From JACCZH01 sp963729445 (lineage in GTDB: Bacteria; Chloroflexota; Chloroflexia; Thermomicrobiales; CFX8): 64,000 nt of DNA. A program made the position numbers and the translations under genes. How positions within the stretch are numbered: position 1 is the first letter of the stretch; each line of letters starts with the position of its first letter. Below the pieces are notes generated by a model that worked only from the letters and a program-made list of their open reading frames with translations, ran no database searches and was not told the origin of the DNA. Of the stretch, positions 1 through 8,343 are shown one piece after another. The stretch lies in contig CAVSNU010000005.1 of NCBI GenBank assembly GCA_963729445.1, forward strand, positions 1,054,001 through 1,118,000. The letters are read 5' to 3'.

Positions 1-61
1 CGCGCAGGTTGAGATTACGGTTACGGCTCTCGCGTAAGATGTCCTCCCGGGAAAGAGTGCG

Positions 62-349
62 ATGCGTCCTATGTTGAGCGAGCCGGCCAGAGCAGTGTTG
101 CGAACGATGGTTGCGTCTCACAACCAGCAGCCGCGGGGTAGATTTACCCTGTCGAAGGGCATCAGCCGGAGCGGAACATTTCGTGTGTCTCACCCTGAGT
201 GCAATATCAGCGTCTTCCCGGATGTGATCGAGGAGCTAACCGCGCAGCGGTTTCTCGTGATCATTGCAGATGAGCCAGGTTTTCAGGTGCTGGAGATCAC
301 GCTACGCGGTTTCGACTTCGATGCCCACATGGAACAACCAACGGTGTGA
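62..349 (+). CDS. Small hypothetical protein (95 aa)
   Basis: I do not recognise a family. The product is a soluble, mixed alpha/beta-looking 95-residue protein without signal peptide or membrane segment. Its stop overlaps the GTG start of the next gene by four bases (GTGA), which suggests translational coupling with the HExxH metalloprotein downstream and therefore a linked role. ATG at 62 follows a GGGAAAGAG stretch that could be a ribosome binding site. Being real rests mainly on this coupling and on codon-like composition. Confidence 0.55.
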   Translation: MRPMLSEPARAVLRTMVASHNQQPRGRFTLSKGISRSGTFRVSHPECNISVFPDVIEELTAQRFLVIIADEPGFQVLEITLRGFDFDAHMEQPTV

Positions 350-795
350 CGTTGAATCGACGCGAACGTCGCGAGCATGACGTCACCACTGAGATCGAAG
401 GGCGCTACGCGCTTCAGGCGCTGGAACTGGTCCGCAAATATGGTGTGAGAGTTTGCTACTGGCGCAGCAACATGACCGGTATCGCCTGGATCGGAAACCC
501 GGACCGGCCGATTGAAGCGCCGCACCCCAAATCTCCGATGAGTTTTGCCGTGCTGGCACACGAGGTGGGGCACCACGCGCTCGGACGGATTAGACCGCGC
601 TGGCGAGAGGAGCAGCTTGCCTGGCAGTTTGCCCTGGATGCGATGAGACAGCACGGCGTCCCAGTAACGACACAAGTACACGACCGCTACGCGGCCTCGA
701 TGCGCTACGCCCTGGCGAAGGCCCAGCGTCGAGGATTGAAGCAGATCCCCGTGGAATTGCTGCCCTTCGTCACTGACCCTGCCTCTTCCGACTGA
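346..795 (+). CDS. Putative zinc metallopeptidase-like protein (HExxH)
   Basis: The 149-aa product carries a zincin motif, HEVGH at residues 72-76, in the context FAVLAHEVGHHALG, followed about 12 residues later by a Glu-rich helix (REEQLAWQFA) that could supply the third zinc ligand. This arrangement resembles ImmA/IrrE (M78) and related small metallopeptidases, but the usual N-terminal HTH partner is absent. Start is GTG, overlapping the preceding stop by four bases; its own last base overlaps the ATG of the following methyltransferase, so the three genes look like one operon. Substrate unknown; an immunity- or prophage-type regulator protease is one possibility, and a catalytically different zinc protein is another. 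Confidence 0.7.
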   Translation: MTLNRRERREHDVTTEIEGRYALQALELVRKYGVRVCYWRSNMTGIAWIGNPDRPIEAPHPKSPMSFAVLAHEVGHHALGRIRPRWREEQLAWQFALDAMRQHGVPVTTQVHDRYAASMRYALAKAQRRGLKQIPVELLPFVTDPASSD

Positions 796-1331
796 TGAAC
801 CACGCGGACCATGTGAACCTGATCCGGGACGGCGTGCTGGGTGGAGGGAACGTCTGGGCGGATCTCGGCTCGGGCTCGGGGGCCTTCACGTCCGCTCTGG
901 CAGATCTTCTGGGTTCCGGTGGGCATGTCTATGCCGTGGACCAGAATCCCCGCGTGTTGCGCGACCAGGGGAGCAGGTTACGGGACCAGTTTCCGGGAGC
1001 CCAGCTGTATCAGGTGGTTGCGGACTTCACCCAACCCCTGAGTCTACCCCTGCTGGATGGGGTCGTAGCTGCCAACTCGCTGCATTTCGTGCGTGACAAA
1101 GGCCATGTGCTCGGCCTGATTCATGAGGCGCTCGCACCCGGAGGACGGCTGGTTGTTGTGGAGTACAACACCGATCGGGGGAACCACTGGGTTCCGTCCC
1201 CGTTCTCGTACGAGACCTTTCTCTCCATGGTCAGCGACGCGGGATTCGTGGGGGCGCGCCTGCTCGCGGTGCGGCCGAGTAGATTCCTGGGCGAGATCTA
1301 CTCGGCCGTAGCGTTCCGGTCAGAAGCGTGA
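795..1331 (+). CDS. Class I SAM-dependent methyltransferase
   Basis: The 178-aa protein has a class I methyltransferase core. Motif I is DLGSGSG at residues 23-29, the acidic residue ending strand beta2 is D49 in YAVDQNP, and a later strand-helix region reads GGRLVVVEYN, typical of the Methyltransf_11/UbiE-like group. It lacks an obvious substrate-specific domain, so the acceptor cannot be named. Its ATG overlaps the TGA of the upstream metalloprotein gene, indicating co-translation. The short length fits small stand-alone methyltransferases. Confidence 0.85.
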   Translation: MNHADHVNLIRDGVLGGGNVWADLGSGSGAFTSALADLLGSGGHVYAVDQNPRVLRDQGSRLRDQFPGAQLYQVVADFTQPLSLPLLDGVVAANSLHFVRDKGHVLGLIHEALAPGGRLVVVEYNTDRGNHWVPSPFSYETFLSMVSDAGFVGARLLAVRPSRFLGEIYSAVAFRSEA

Positions 1332-1380
1332 CCCGACCCACAGGCTACATATCCCATATGCTCATCATAATGTTACCCGG

Positions 1381-2181
1381 TCAACTACCGGTGGTGAAGT
1401 CCAGCCGATAACGGTCCAGCGGCATGATCCCGGCTGCCTTCGCACCGTCCACGGCGAGGCCGACTCCGGAGATGAAGCGTGACTCGTCCGACGCCAGGAA
1501 CAGGACCGCGTGGGCGACCTCGTCGGCCGAAGCGATTCGCGCGGCTGGGCAGGAGGCCAGGATACGCGGGATGCGCTCGATCCGTTCTTCTTCGGTGTCC
1601 GCTCCGCGCCACAGAGCCGGGGTGTCGATTGGTCCTGGACAGACAGCGTTCACGCGCACATTCAGGTGCGCGTAGGTCACGGCCAGCGACTTCGTCAATC
1701 CAATCACAGCGTGTTTCGACGACGAGTAGATCGGATCCGGCGCGCGTCCGACAAGCCCGGCGTTCGAGGACATGTTGACGATGGCTCCGCCTCCACGCTC
1801 CAGCAAATGTGGCAGCGCATATTTGCAGCCCCAGAACACACCTTTGACGTTCACCGCGAAGAGCCGGTCAAACTCGTCACCGTCGACCTCGGTGATCGGT
1901 TTTGCCGCGCCGATGCCTGCGTTGTTGAAGATGATGTCCAACCCACCCCAGCGACTCACTGCTGCGTCGATGAGCGCCTGAACCTGATCGCCCTCGGAAG
2001 TATCCGTCAGTTGGGAGAACGATTCCCCGCCGGCCCGTTCAATGACCGAAACCACCTCGCCGGCGTCGTTGATGTCCCCGATCGCGACCTTCGCGCCCTC
2101 ACGCGCAAACATCTCCGCCGTTGCGCGGCCAATTCCAGATGCTCCACCTGTGACGACCGCTACCTTGTTCTCAAGTCGCAT
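1381..2181 (-). CDS. SDR family NAD(P)-dependent oxidoreductase
   Basis: The 266-aa product is a classical short-chain dehydrogenase. TGGASGIG (residues 11-18) binds the cofactor, D36 at the end of beta2 favours NAD over NADP, NNAG lies at 86-89, and the catalytic Ser139, Tyr152 and Lys156 (YSSSK) are all present. The open frame extends 95 codons further upstream, but ATG at 2181 is chosen because AAGGAGGG lies just before it and the family begins at MRLENKVAVVTGG. Substrate is not predictable. The gene is divergent from the lipocalin-like gene at 2276. Confidence 0.92.
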   Translation of the reverse strand: MRLENKVAVVTGGASGIGRATAEMFAREGAKVAIGDINDAGEVVSVIERAGGESFSQLTDTSEGDQVQALIDAAVSRWGGLDIIFNNAGIGAAKPITEVDGDEFDRLFAVNVKGVFWGCKYALPHLLERGGGAIVNMSSNAGLVGRAPDPIYSSSKHAVIGLTKSLAVTYAHLNVRVNAVCPGPIDTPALWRGADTEEERIERIPRILASCPAARIASADEVAHAVLFLASDESRFISGVGLAVDGAKAAGIMPLDRYRLDFTTGS

Positions 2182-2293
2182 GGACCCTCCTTCACAATAC
2201 TCCCGGCAGAATAGAGTCAGCGTGCGACCCGCCGCAAGCCCTGAGTTTTCGACTACACTCAGATCCTGACGCAGCATGGGAAAGGGACAAGTG

Positions 2294-2659
2294 ATGATCG
2301 ACCACCCACTCGTGGGTATCTGGAAGCTGCTTTCGATGGAGCGCATCGACGCCGAGGGGAACGTCAGCCAGGCCAGCGTGATCACCGGGATGCTCGTGTA
2401 CACCCCGAACGGTTGGATGTCCGAGGCGTTCGAGATCCAGCTACCCGGCTCGGAGCTCGCCGGCACGCATATGTTCTACTGTGGGACCTACATCATTGAG
2501 GGCTCGACGGTGGTGCACCAGCCACTCATTCACACCAACCACGAGATGGTAGGCAAGGACCTGCCGCGCCAGTTCGAGATCGAAGGCGATCGCTTCATCC
2601 TCACTGCTGATAACCCGAACGGGTCGGCGCGTCTGGTCTGGGAACGTGTGTTGCGTTGA
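2294..2659 (+). CDS. Lipocalin-like domain protein
   Basis: The roughly 121-aa product begins HPLVGIWKLLSMERID and contains GMLVYTPNGWMSE and DNPNGSARLVWER, the pattern of the small lipocalin-like domain family (Lipocalin_5) seen as single-domain cytosolic proteins. These form a beta-barrel thought to hold a small hydrophobic ligand; no substrate can be assigned. The frame is open from ATG 2276, but GGGAAAGGGA just before GTG 2291/ATG 2294 favours the inner start. It is divergent from the SDR gene, so the 95-bp gap should hold both promoters. Confidence 0.75.
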   Translation: MIDHPLVGIWKLLSMERIDAEGNVSQASVITGMLVYTPNGWMSEAFEIQLPGSELAGTHMFYCGTYIIEGSTVVHQPLIHTNHEMVGKDLPRQFEIEGDRFILTADNPNGSARLVWERVLR

Positions 2660-2719
2660 GGGGGCCAGGGGGTATCGAGCTTGATCCGGTGCCCGTCGAA
2701 GGCACTCCTAGCTTCGTAC

Positions 2720-2783
2720 GGGCGTAATCCATTGCGCCCTGCCCGGCACCGCGGCAATCAAGAGGGCGCAATGGATTGCGCCC
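2720..2783. repeat. Dispersed palindromic repeat (GGCGCAAT family), copy 1
   Basis: Two 21-nt arms (2720-2740 and 2763-2783) are reverse complements except for one T/C position, separated by a 22-nt loop. The core is GGGCG(T/C)AAT...ATTGCGCCC. A closely similar element with a similar loop (CGGCAATCAAG) occurs at 39199-39264, and related half-copies lie at 9410-9432 and 9511-9570. It sits between the convergent lipocalin-like gene and nudC, where it may also act as a transcription terminator or mRNA stabiliser. Confidence 0.8.
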
Positions 2784-2827
2784 GCACGCAAATGAAAGCA
2801 ACTTCCCAAGCTTGGATGAAGCGCGTA

Positions 2828-3646
2828 TTACCCTTCGAGGTAGGAGTCGATCAGTCGCCGGGCGATACTGAGCTTGCCAGGCAGGTTGGGCATGTTGTCG
2901 CGGTGGAACCAGCCGGCATCCTTGATTTCATTGTCGTCGATCTGGATCTCGCCGCTCGCGTGCTGCGCCGTGAACCCGAGCATGAGCGAATTGGGGAACG
3001 GCCAGGGCTGGCTGCCAAAATACTGGATGTCCTTGACCTCGATACCAACTTCCTCGCGGATCTCACGCTGGACGGTTTCCTCCAGGGATTCGCCGACCTC
3101 AACAAAGCCGGCCAGCGTGCTGTAGAAACCTCCGACGAAGTTCTGCGAGCGTGCGAGCAATATCCGGTCATCCCGGCGCACCAGGACGATCACTGCCGGA
3201 GAGATTCGCGGGTAGTTCGTCAGTCCGCAGCTGGGACAGAACTTCGCCCGCTCTCTGGGATGGTGCTCCATCCGTTCCCCGCAGCGTCCACAGAACTGAT
3301 GCGTGCGGTCCCAGTCGAGTACCTGGATGGCGCGGCCCGCGATCGAAAACAGGTCGTCCTTCAGCCGGCCATAGAGCGCTCGTAGCCCATACAGCGCCAT
3401 TCCCTCGGGAATAACCGCATGCGTTCCGAGCTCCACCACATAGCAATCCCGCCCGCGCAGCACACCTAGATAGTGCTTCCGCACACAGTGCAGCTCCGCG
3501 GTGCTTGGGTCAATCAGGCACGGCAAGCCGGCACGGTCCTCGTCCTCCAGTACGAGCAAACGGTTGCCGGCGAAGGCAAACCACCAGGCCGGAGCTTCCT
3601 GTTGATCGCTTGAGACGACGAGCGGAAAAAAGGTCTGTTCCATCAT
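2828..3646 (-). CDS. nudC: NAD(+)/NADH pyrophosphatase (NudC-type Nudix hydrolase)
   Basis: The enzyme cleaves NADH to NMNH and AMP, and in related bacteria removes NAD caps from RNA. A zinc ribbon is formed by two CxxC pairs about 15 residues apart (CGRC and CPSC, near residues 120 and 138), followed by YPRISPAVIVLV, a complete Nudix box starting GFVEVGESLEETVQREI near 181, and the NudC-specific SQPWPFPNSLM motif. Length (about 272 aa) is normal. The frame opens at GTG 3649 but two ATG codons follow immediately, so the exact start is uncertain by a few codons. It stands alone, convergent with the lipocalin-like gene. Confidence 0.93.
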   Translation of the reverse strand: MMEQTFFPLVVSSDQQEAPAWWFAFAGNRLLVLEDEDRAGLPCLIDPSTAELHCVRKHYLGVLRGRDCYVVELGTHAVIPEGMALYGLRALYGRLKDDLFSIAGRAIQVLDWDRTHQFCGRCGERMEHHPRERAKFCPSCGLTNYPRISPAVIVLVRRDDRILLARSQNFVGGFYSTLAGFVEVGESLEETVQREIREEVGIEVKDIQYFGSQPWPFPNSLMLGFTAQHASGEIQIDDNEIKDAGWFHRDNMPNLPGKLSIARRLIDSYLEG

Positions 3647-3850
3647 CACATCCGAGATTGAATGCAGCTGCTACCGGTACAAATCATAGCCCAAGTTGTG
3701 CACGCGTATGCGCCACGGTCGTGCCCTATCGACCGTCGTACGAGGATCGCGGATATCCTTGGGACGCGCGGGGTGTTTCAACCCTGACTCTTGCGCGTCA
3801 ACCACTTCTCAACTACCTTGCCTGGTGACAAATAGAGGATGGGAGATAGC

Positions 3851-4813
3851 ATGGTCCAACTTGGTGTGATGATCGAAGCTCAGGAGGGACTGACCTGGGA
3901 GCGCTGGCGGAGGATAATCGATACCGCCGACACTCACGGGTTCAACTCGGTCTGGCGCTCGGATCATCTGTTCTCTTTGATGGGCTCTCCCGAGCGCGAC
4001 TGCATCGCGCTCTGGCCATCGTTGAACGAGGTCGCCTATCGCAGCTCGCGTCTGGAGTTCGGGCAGCTCGTCTCGCCGGTCACCTTCCGGCACCCGGTCC
4101 ACCTGGCGATCGACGCCGTTGCCAGCGATCAGCTGTCAAACGGTCGCTATATGCTGGGAGTAGGTGCGGGCTGGAACGAGAACGAGCACCGGGCATTTGG
4201 CTTCCCGTTGCCGCCGTTGAAAGAACGGATGGATCGGTTTGAGGAAGCGCTGAAAGTGATTACCCTGCTCTTCACGGGTGAAAAGGTGAGCTTCCAGGGC
4301 AGGTATTTCCAGCTCAACGAGGCCCAGAAACGGCCGACGCCGACTCGCGGCACAAAGGTGCCCATGGTCATCGGCGGTGGCGGCGAGAAGCGTACCCTGC
4401 GGCTGGTCGCCGAGTACGCCGATGAATGGAACGTCACGGCAACGACCCCCGAGGTCTACGCAACGAAAGTTGAAGCGCTCAAACGGCACTGCGACGACGT
4501 CGGGCGCGACCCGGCAACGATCCGGCGCTCGATTATGCTGGCGCACATCATTGGCCGGAACGAGGAAGAGCTACGGCAGCGGGCAGCCCGCATTCAGCGG
4601 GTCTTCAACGCGCCGCCTGATCAGGAGCCGGAGGAGCTCATCAACCGCTTCCGCGAGCGTGGCATGCTGGTCGGCACACCCGGGGAGATCGTTGAGCACA
4701 TCCAGCAGCGAGCCGAGCAGGGCATTGAGAGGATCATGCTCCAGACCCACGACCAGACAGACATGGAAGCGCTGGAACTGTTTGCCAGTGACGTTATGCC
4801 GCACATTTCGTAA
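3851..4813 (+). CDS. LLM class F420-dependent oxidoreductase
   Basis: The 320-aa protein matches luciferase-like TIM-barrel oxidoreductases that use F420 or FMN: an N-terminal strand QLGVMIEAQEG, then SVWRSDHLF, then LGVGAGWNENEHRAFG, KRPTPTRGTKVPMVIGGGG and EYADEWN, all typical of the F420-dependent branch. ATG 3851 is preferred over 3839 because GGGAG precedes it. The gene ends 11 bp before dppA-like gene 4825, so the two are likely co-transcribed, perhaps linking a redox step to peptide or amide catabolism. Substrate unknown. Confidence 0.88.
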   Translation: MVQLGVMIEAQEGLTWERWRRIIDTADTHGFNSVWRSDHLFSLMGSPERDCIALWPSLNEVAYRSSRLEFGQLVSPVTFRHPVHLAIDAVASDQLSNGRYMLGVGAGWNENEHRAFGFPLPPLKERMDRFEEALKVITLLFTGEKVSFQGRYFQLNEAQKRPTPTRGTKVPMVIGGGGEKRTLRLVAEYADEWNVTATTPEVYATKVEALKRHCDDVGRDPATIRRSIMLAHIIGRNEEELRQRAARIQRVFNAPPDQEPEELINRFRERGMLVGTPGEIVEHIQQRAEQGIERIMLQTHDQTDMEALELFASDVMPHIS

Positions 4814-4824
4814 AGGAATACTGA

Positions 4825-5673
4825 ATGAACGTGTACGTATCGGTTGATATCGAGGGCATCACCGGGGTGGTGCATGCCGACATGATGGGGGCGAACGGGC
4901 GCGAGTACGACCGCGGCCGTCGGCTGATGACGGCCGACGCGAACGCCGCCATCGAGGGGCTGACGCGGGCAGGGGCGGACTACGTCCTGGTCTGCGATGG
5001 TCACGGGCCGATGCGGAACCTCTTCTTCGAGGACATGCACCCCAACAGCCACCTGCTGACCGGCAGCGGCGACGCCAAAGACTACTGCCAACTGGAAGGC
5101 GCTGATAGCCGCACGTTCGACGCGGCGGTGCTGGTCGGCTACCACGCCATGGCCAAGACCTATAAGGCGATTCACCCGCACACGATCGCGGGAGCTGCGG
5201 TCGCCGAGCTGCGCGTCAACGGCCGGCCGCACGGCGAGACCGGACTGAACGCGGCCATTCTGGGCTCGCTCGGAATCCCGGTCGTGATGGTTACCGGCGA
5301 CACGACGACTGTCTGCGAGGCACGCGAGTTTTTAGGTGATCAGATCGAGACGGTCGCGGTGAAAGACTCCGTTGGGCGTAACGCGGCCATCTGCCGGCCG
5401 CCCTCCGCCACGTTGCCCGAGATCACCTCCGCCGCAGAGCGCGCGCTGAAGAACCTTGACAAAGCCAGGGCGTATACGCCGGCAGGACCGCTACGCCTGG
5501 AGGTCGACTTCCTCAACATGCCGCAGTGCGACCGCGCCTCCCGCACCGCCAATATCGAGCGTATTGGACCAGTCTCGATCAACGTCCTCGGCGACACGCC
5601 CTGGGAGCAATACCGCAACCTCTGGGCCGGCCTGCGCTCAGCGCTCTACGAACCTGCTTCGTGGCTGGGATAA
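4825..5673 (+). CDS. M55 family D-aminopeptidase (DppA-like)
   Basis: The 282-aa product begins MNVYVSVDIEGITGVVH, the SxDxEG zinc-binding signature of the M55 family, where Asp8 and Glu10 bind the metals; further family segments are CDGHGPMRN, GYHAMAK and HPHTIAG. Known members (DppA of Bacillus) release D-amino acids from D-Ala-containing peptides and work as self-compartmentalising decamers in the cytosol. AAAGGAATACTG precedes the ATG. It follows the LLM oxidoreductase by 11 bp, and an M81 (MlrC-type) gene lies nearby, so this may be a local module for unusual peptides. The Bacillus dpp transporter genes are not adjacent here. Confidence 0.93.
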   Translation: MNVYVSVDIEGITGVVHADMMGANGREYDRGRRLMTADANAAIEGLTRAGADYVLVCDGHGPMRNLFFEDMHPNSHLLTGSGDAKDYCQLEGADSRTFDAAVLVGYHAMAKTYKAIHPHTIAGAAVAELRVNGRPHGETGLNAAILGSLGIPVVMVTGDTTTVCEAREFLGDQIETVAVKDSVGRNAAICRPPSATLPEITSAAERALKNLDKARAYTPAGPLRLEVDFLNMPQCDRASRTANIERIGPVSINVLGDTPWEQYRNLWAGLRSALYEPASWLG

Positions 5674-5724
5674 GAACCGGGACACCGCGTACCAGAGAGT
5701 TGGGTGACCACGTATTTCATTTCA

Positions 5725-5791
5725 CCGGTAGGGGAGGAGCTCGTCCCCTACCGGATTCACGAGAGCCAAGACAGGGCGGGGGCTAGCCCCC
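5725..5791. repeat. Hairpin-rich intergenic repeat (GGTAGGGGAGGAGCT family)
   Basis: A perfect 10-bp stem (5725-5734 with 5745-5754, CCGGTAGGGG/CCCCTACCGG) is followed by the 14-nt palindrome GGGGGCTAGCCCCC at 5778-5791. The 15-mer GGTAGGGGAGGAGCT recurs at 19891-19905 after another peptidase gene, so this is a dispersed repeat rather than a unique site. It lies between the convergent dppA-like and GNAT genes and may help end transcription, although no T-run follows. Confidence 0.6.
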
Positions 5792-5855
5792 CTGCTGGCG
5801 GTCTCCTGCTACCGCTTATCTTGACGTGTAGAGGGCGCAACTCGCCTCAGCGATT

Positions 5856-6377
5856 TCACGTCTGTGGCGCCTCAACAACCCCGATGACCTCGTTCGGACT
5901 CGACGGATGCGGCTGGACCGTCATACCCAGACGGCGCATGACGGCGAGCGACGCGGTGTTCGCCGAAGCGGCGTGGGCGATAACGCGCTGAAGGCCCAGG
6001 TCCTCAAAGGCATGGCGCAGAACCTCCTGCGCAGCCTCGGTCGCATAGCCATGTCCCCAGTAGTCGCGTCCGAGCCGGTAATAGATCTCAACCTCGGGTG
6101 TGTTGCCACGCTCGTCTCTGTGCAGCACAAACTCAAGCCCGCAACAGCCGATCAACTCCTGCGATGCTTTCAGCTCCAGCGCGAAGCACCCGATACCCTG
6201 AACGCGCAGCTCCTGAATGCGGTAGAGCAACCAGCTCTGTCGCTGGGCACGCGATGGAGGGTAGCCCGGGTCGTAGCGCCACACGTCGGGGTGGCCGTCA
6301 AACTGCTCGTGGACGCGATCGAGGTCACTCATCACAAATGGCCGCAATCGCAGCCGCTCGGTTTCAAGCACCAGCAC
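5856..6377 (-). CDS. GNAT family N-acetyltransferase (RimJ/RimL-like)
   Basis: The product has the acetyltransferase_3 pattern: ETERLRLRPFVMSDLDRV at the N terminus, a central beta4 segment, then YYWGHGYATEA-like acetyl-CoA binding motif (DYWGHGYATEAAQE), and a C-terminal AHAASANTASLAVMRRLGM. These enzymes move acetyl from acetyl-CoA to an amine, often a protein N terminus, but the substrate cannot be read from sequence. The frame is open to 6440; GTG 6377 is preferred because AGGAGG at 6389-6394 precedes it and family homology starts there. It is divergent from the mlrC-like gene. Confidence 0.85.
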   Translation of the reverse strand: MLVLETERLRLRPFVMSDLDRVHEQFDGHPDVWRYDPGYPPSRAQRQSWLLYRIQELRVQGIGCFALELKASQELIGCCGLEFVLHRDERGNTPEVEIYYRLGRDYWGHGYATEAAQEVLRHAFEDLGLQRVIAHAASANTASLAVMRRLGMTVQPHPSSPNEVIGVVEAPQT

Positions 6378-6525
6378 GGTGAATCGAGCCTCCTCACGCG
6401 TAGGGGGATCAATCGAAGTGTATATCGAACCTGTTGACACTGGTTACGCGGTTGCCCTCGCGCTGAGCTCCAGCTACGATCTCCTCTCGTACGGTTCGTG
6501 AGGTGTATTGACAGGGATGTACATA

Positions 6526-8007
6526 ATGCGAGTAGCGATCGGCGGAGTGAGTCACGAGACGAACACTTTCTGCCGGGGAACGACCACGATCGACGCGTTC
6601 AAGGAACGCGCCTGGGCAGTGGGACCACAGATCATCGAGAACAACCGCGGCGTTCACAATTACATCGGCGGCATTATCGACGCGGCAGAGCGTCTGGGCA
6701 TTGAGCTTGCTCCGACGTTCTACGCGTCCGCGACACCCTCCGCAACCATCGCGGGGGAAACATTTGCGGAGCTGCGTTCGAACTTGCTCGACGGCTTACG
6801 CAACGCCGGAGAGTTCGACGCCGTATGCCTGTCGCTGCATGGAGCCGGCGTAGCCGAGGGCATTGACGACATTGAGGGCGCGCTCATCCAGGACGTGCGT
6901 GAGCTAGTCGGTGACGACACGCCGATTGTCGTCACGCTCGACCTGCACGGCAACATGACGAAACAGATGGTCGATCACGCCGACGCCCTGCTGGGCGTGA
7001 ATCTCTATCCGCATACTGACTCCTACGACCGGGGAGTCGAGGCGATCGAGCTGCTGCCGAATCTGGTGGCAGGGAAGGTCAAGCCGGTCATGCACCTCAC
7101 GACCATTCCGATGGTTATCCCATCCACGACGACCAACCTCAGTCCCGCGAAAGACGTGAACGAGCTCTGCTGGGAGATCGAAAAGCGGCCCGGTGTGCTC
7201 GACTGCACCTTCTATCACGGCTTCGCGCCGGCAGATATCCCAAGAGTCGGCATCAGCGTGCTCGCGATTGCAGACGGTGATCCGGATCTGGCTCGTCAGG
7301 TGAGTGAAGAGGTAGCCCGGCATATCTGGGAAATCCGCGAGCAGTTCCGGGTATCGCCGACTCCGCCGGCCGAGGCGTTCCGGCAGGCACTGGCGACCGA
7401 GGGCCGCCCCGTCATCATCAACGAGAAAGCCGACAACCCGGGCGGTGGCGGACCAGGTGACGGCACCCATCTCCTGCGCGCGATGATCGAGACGGACCTG
7501 CAGGAGACGTGCTTTGGCTTCATCTACGATCCCGAAACCGCCGCTCAGGCGCACGAAGCGGGGGTCGGAGCCACGATTGAGATCCGGCTAGGCGGTAAAA
7601 CCGAAGACCTGCACGGTGAGCCGATCGTCGCCCAGGCCTACGTGAAGGCGCTTACCGACGGCCAGTTTATCCAGCAGTCTCCCATGGGCCGTGGCGGCAG
7701 GGTGAACCTCGGGAAGATGGCTCGTCTCGTCATCGGTGGCATCGACGTGCTGGTATCGTCGATCCGCACGCAGACGCTCGATGCGGAAGTCTTCCTACTG
7801 CACGGCATCGATGTGACGCGCTACAAGATCGTCGCCATCAAATCGAGCAACCACTTCAGGGCCGGTTTCGAGCCGATCGCCCACGCCATCATCCGCGCCG
7901 ACACTCCCGGCCTGGTCTCGGCAGACCTGACGACGTTCAGCTACGAGCGCCTTCAACGCCCGATCTGGCCGTTGGATGAGGACGTGTCGTTCGTGCCTTG
8001 TTCGTAG
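6526..8007 (+). CDS. M81 family metallohydrolase (MlrC / microcystinase C-like)
   Basis: The 493-aa product begins MRVAIGGVSHETNTF, the hallmark of the MlrC/M81 family, and contains LHGAG, TLDLHGN, YPHTDSYDRG and NEKADNPGGGGPGDG, which hold the metal-binding His and Asp residues and the conserved glycine loop. MlrC of microcystin degraders cleaves a small linear peptide, but most homologues are of unknown substrate and widespread in peptide-scavenging bacteria. ATG 6526 is preferred over TTG 6508 and ATG 6517 because CAGGGA lies eight bases upstream and the family starts at MRVAIGG. Length is normal. A 44-nt palindrome follows the stop. Confidence 0.92.
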   Translation: MRVAIGGVSHETNTFCRGTTTIDAFKERAWAVGPQIIENNRGVHNYIGGIIDAAERLGIELAPTFYASATPSATIAGETFAELRSNLLDGLRNAGEFDAVCLSLHGAGVAEGIDDIEGALIQDVRELVGDDTPIVVTLDLHGNMTKQMVDHADALLGVNLYPHTDSYDRGVEAIELLPNLVAGKVKPVMHLTTIPMVIPSTTTNLSPAKDVNELCWEIEKRPGVLDCTFYHGFAPADIPRVGISVLAIADGDPDLARQVSEEVARHIWEIREQFRVSPTPPAEAFRQALATEGRPVIINEKADNPGGGGPGDGTHLLRAMIETDLQETCFGFIYDPETAAQAHEAGVGATIEIRLGGKTEDLHGEPIVAQAYVKALTDGQFIQQSPMGRGGRVNLGKMARLVIGGIDVLVSSIRTQTLDAEVFLLHGIDVTRYKIVAIKSSNHFRAGFEPIAHAIIRADTPGLVSADLTTFSYERLQRPIWPLDEDVSFVPCS

Positions 8008-8232
8008 AACGGACGTGAGACGACTCTACTCGATCCACTAGCGCGACACGGCCAAGCCGCGTGTTGGCAGACACGGGTACGATCGTACCCGTGTCTGCCA
8101 ACACTTGTTTCCGCTCTCCCCAGTCCATATACCCGACGATCGCCCAGACGATAGACGACCCATCGTAAGCTGGCTCATCGAGAAGCTGTTTGCGGTGCTC
8201 TCTCATACGGCGTATCTGGTACGATCAACACT
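8008..8232. other. Intergenic region between mlrC-like and capA-like genes
   Basis: This stretch carries the 44-nt perfect palindrome listed separately. Its 3' part is richer in A and T than the surroundings, as is the following gene; a TGGTACGAT element at 8217-8225 resembles an extended -10 box just before the first possible ATG of the capA-like gene, but I see no matching -35. Nothing else is recognisable. Confidence 0.4.
8061..8104. terminator. 44-nt perfect palindrome, possible bidirectional terminator
   Basis: Bases 8061-8082 (GTGTTGGCAGACACGGGTAC then GA) are the exact reverse complement of 8083-8104. As RNA this would fold into a very stable hairpin with a GATC tip. It begins 54 bp after the mlrC stop. 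Only a weak T-rich stretch (ACTTGTTT) follows, so a terminator role is plausible but a protein-binding site or cruciform is not excluded. Confidence 0.6.
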
Positions 8233-8343
8233 ATGCCCCTTTCTTTCACGCTATTCAACGGAATTCCACAGGTCATGCCGTCTAACCTTACTAGCGTTCG
8301 TCTCAGGGGCGGCAGAGCGCAAGTCGAGAGATTGGTTGAAACC

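Noticed and set aside
5704..5991. A 95-codon open frame after the dppA-like gene
   Set aside because: It runs through hairpin repeats and into the antisense of the GNAT gene, with no ribosome binding site or protein-like composition.
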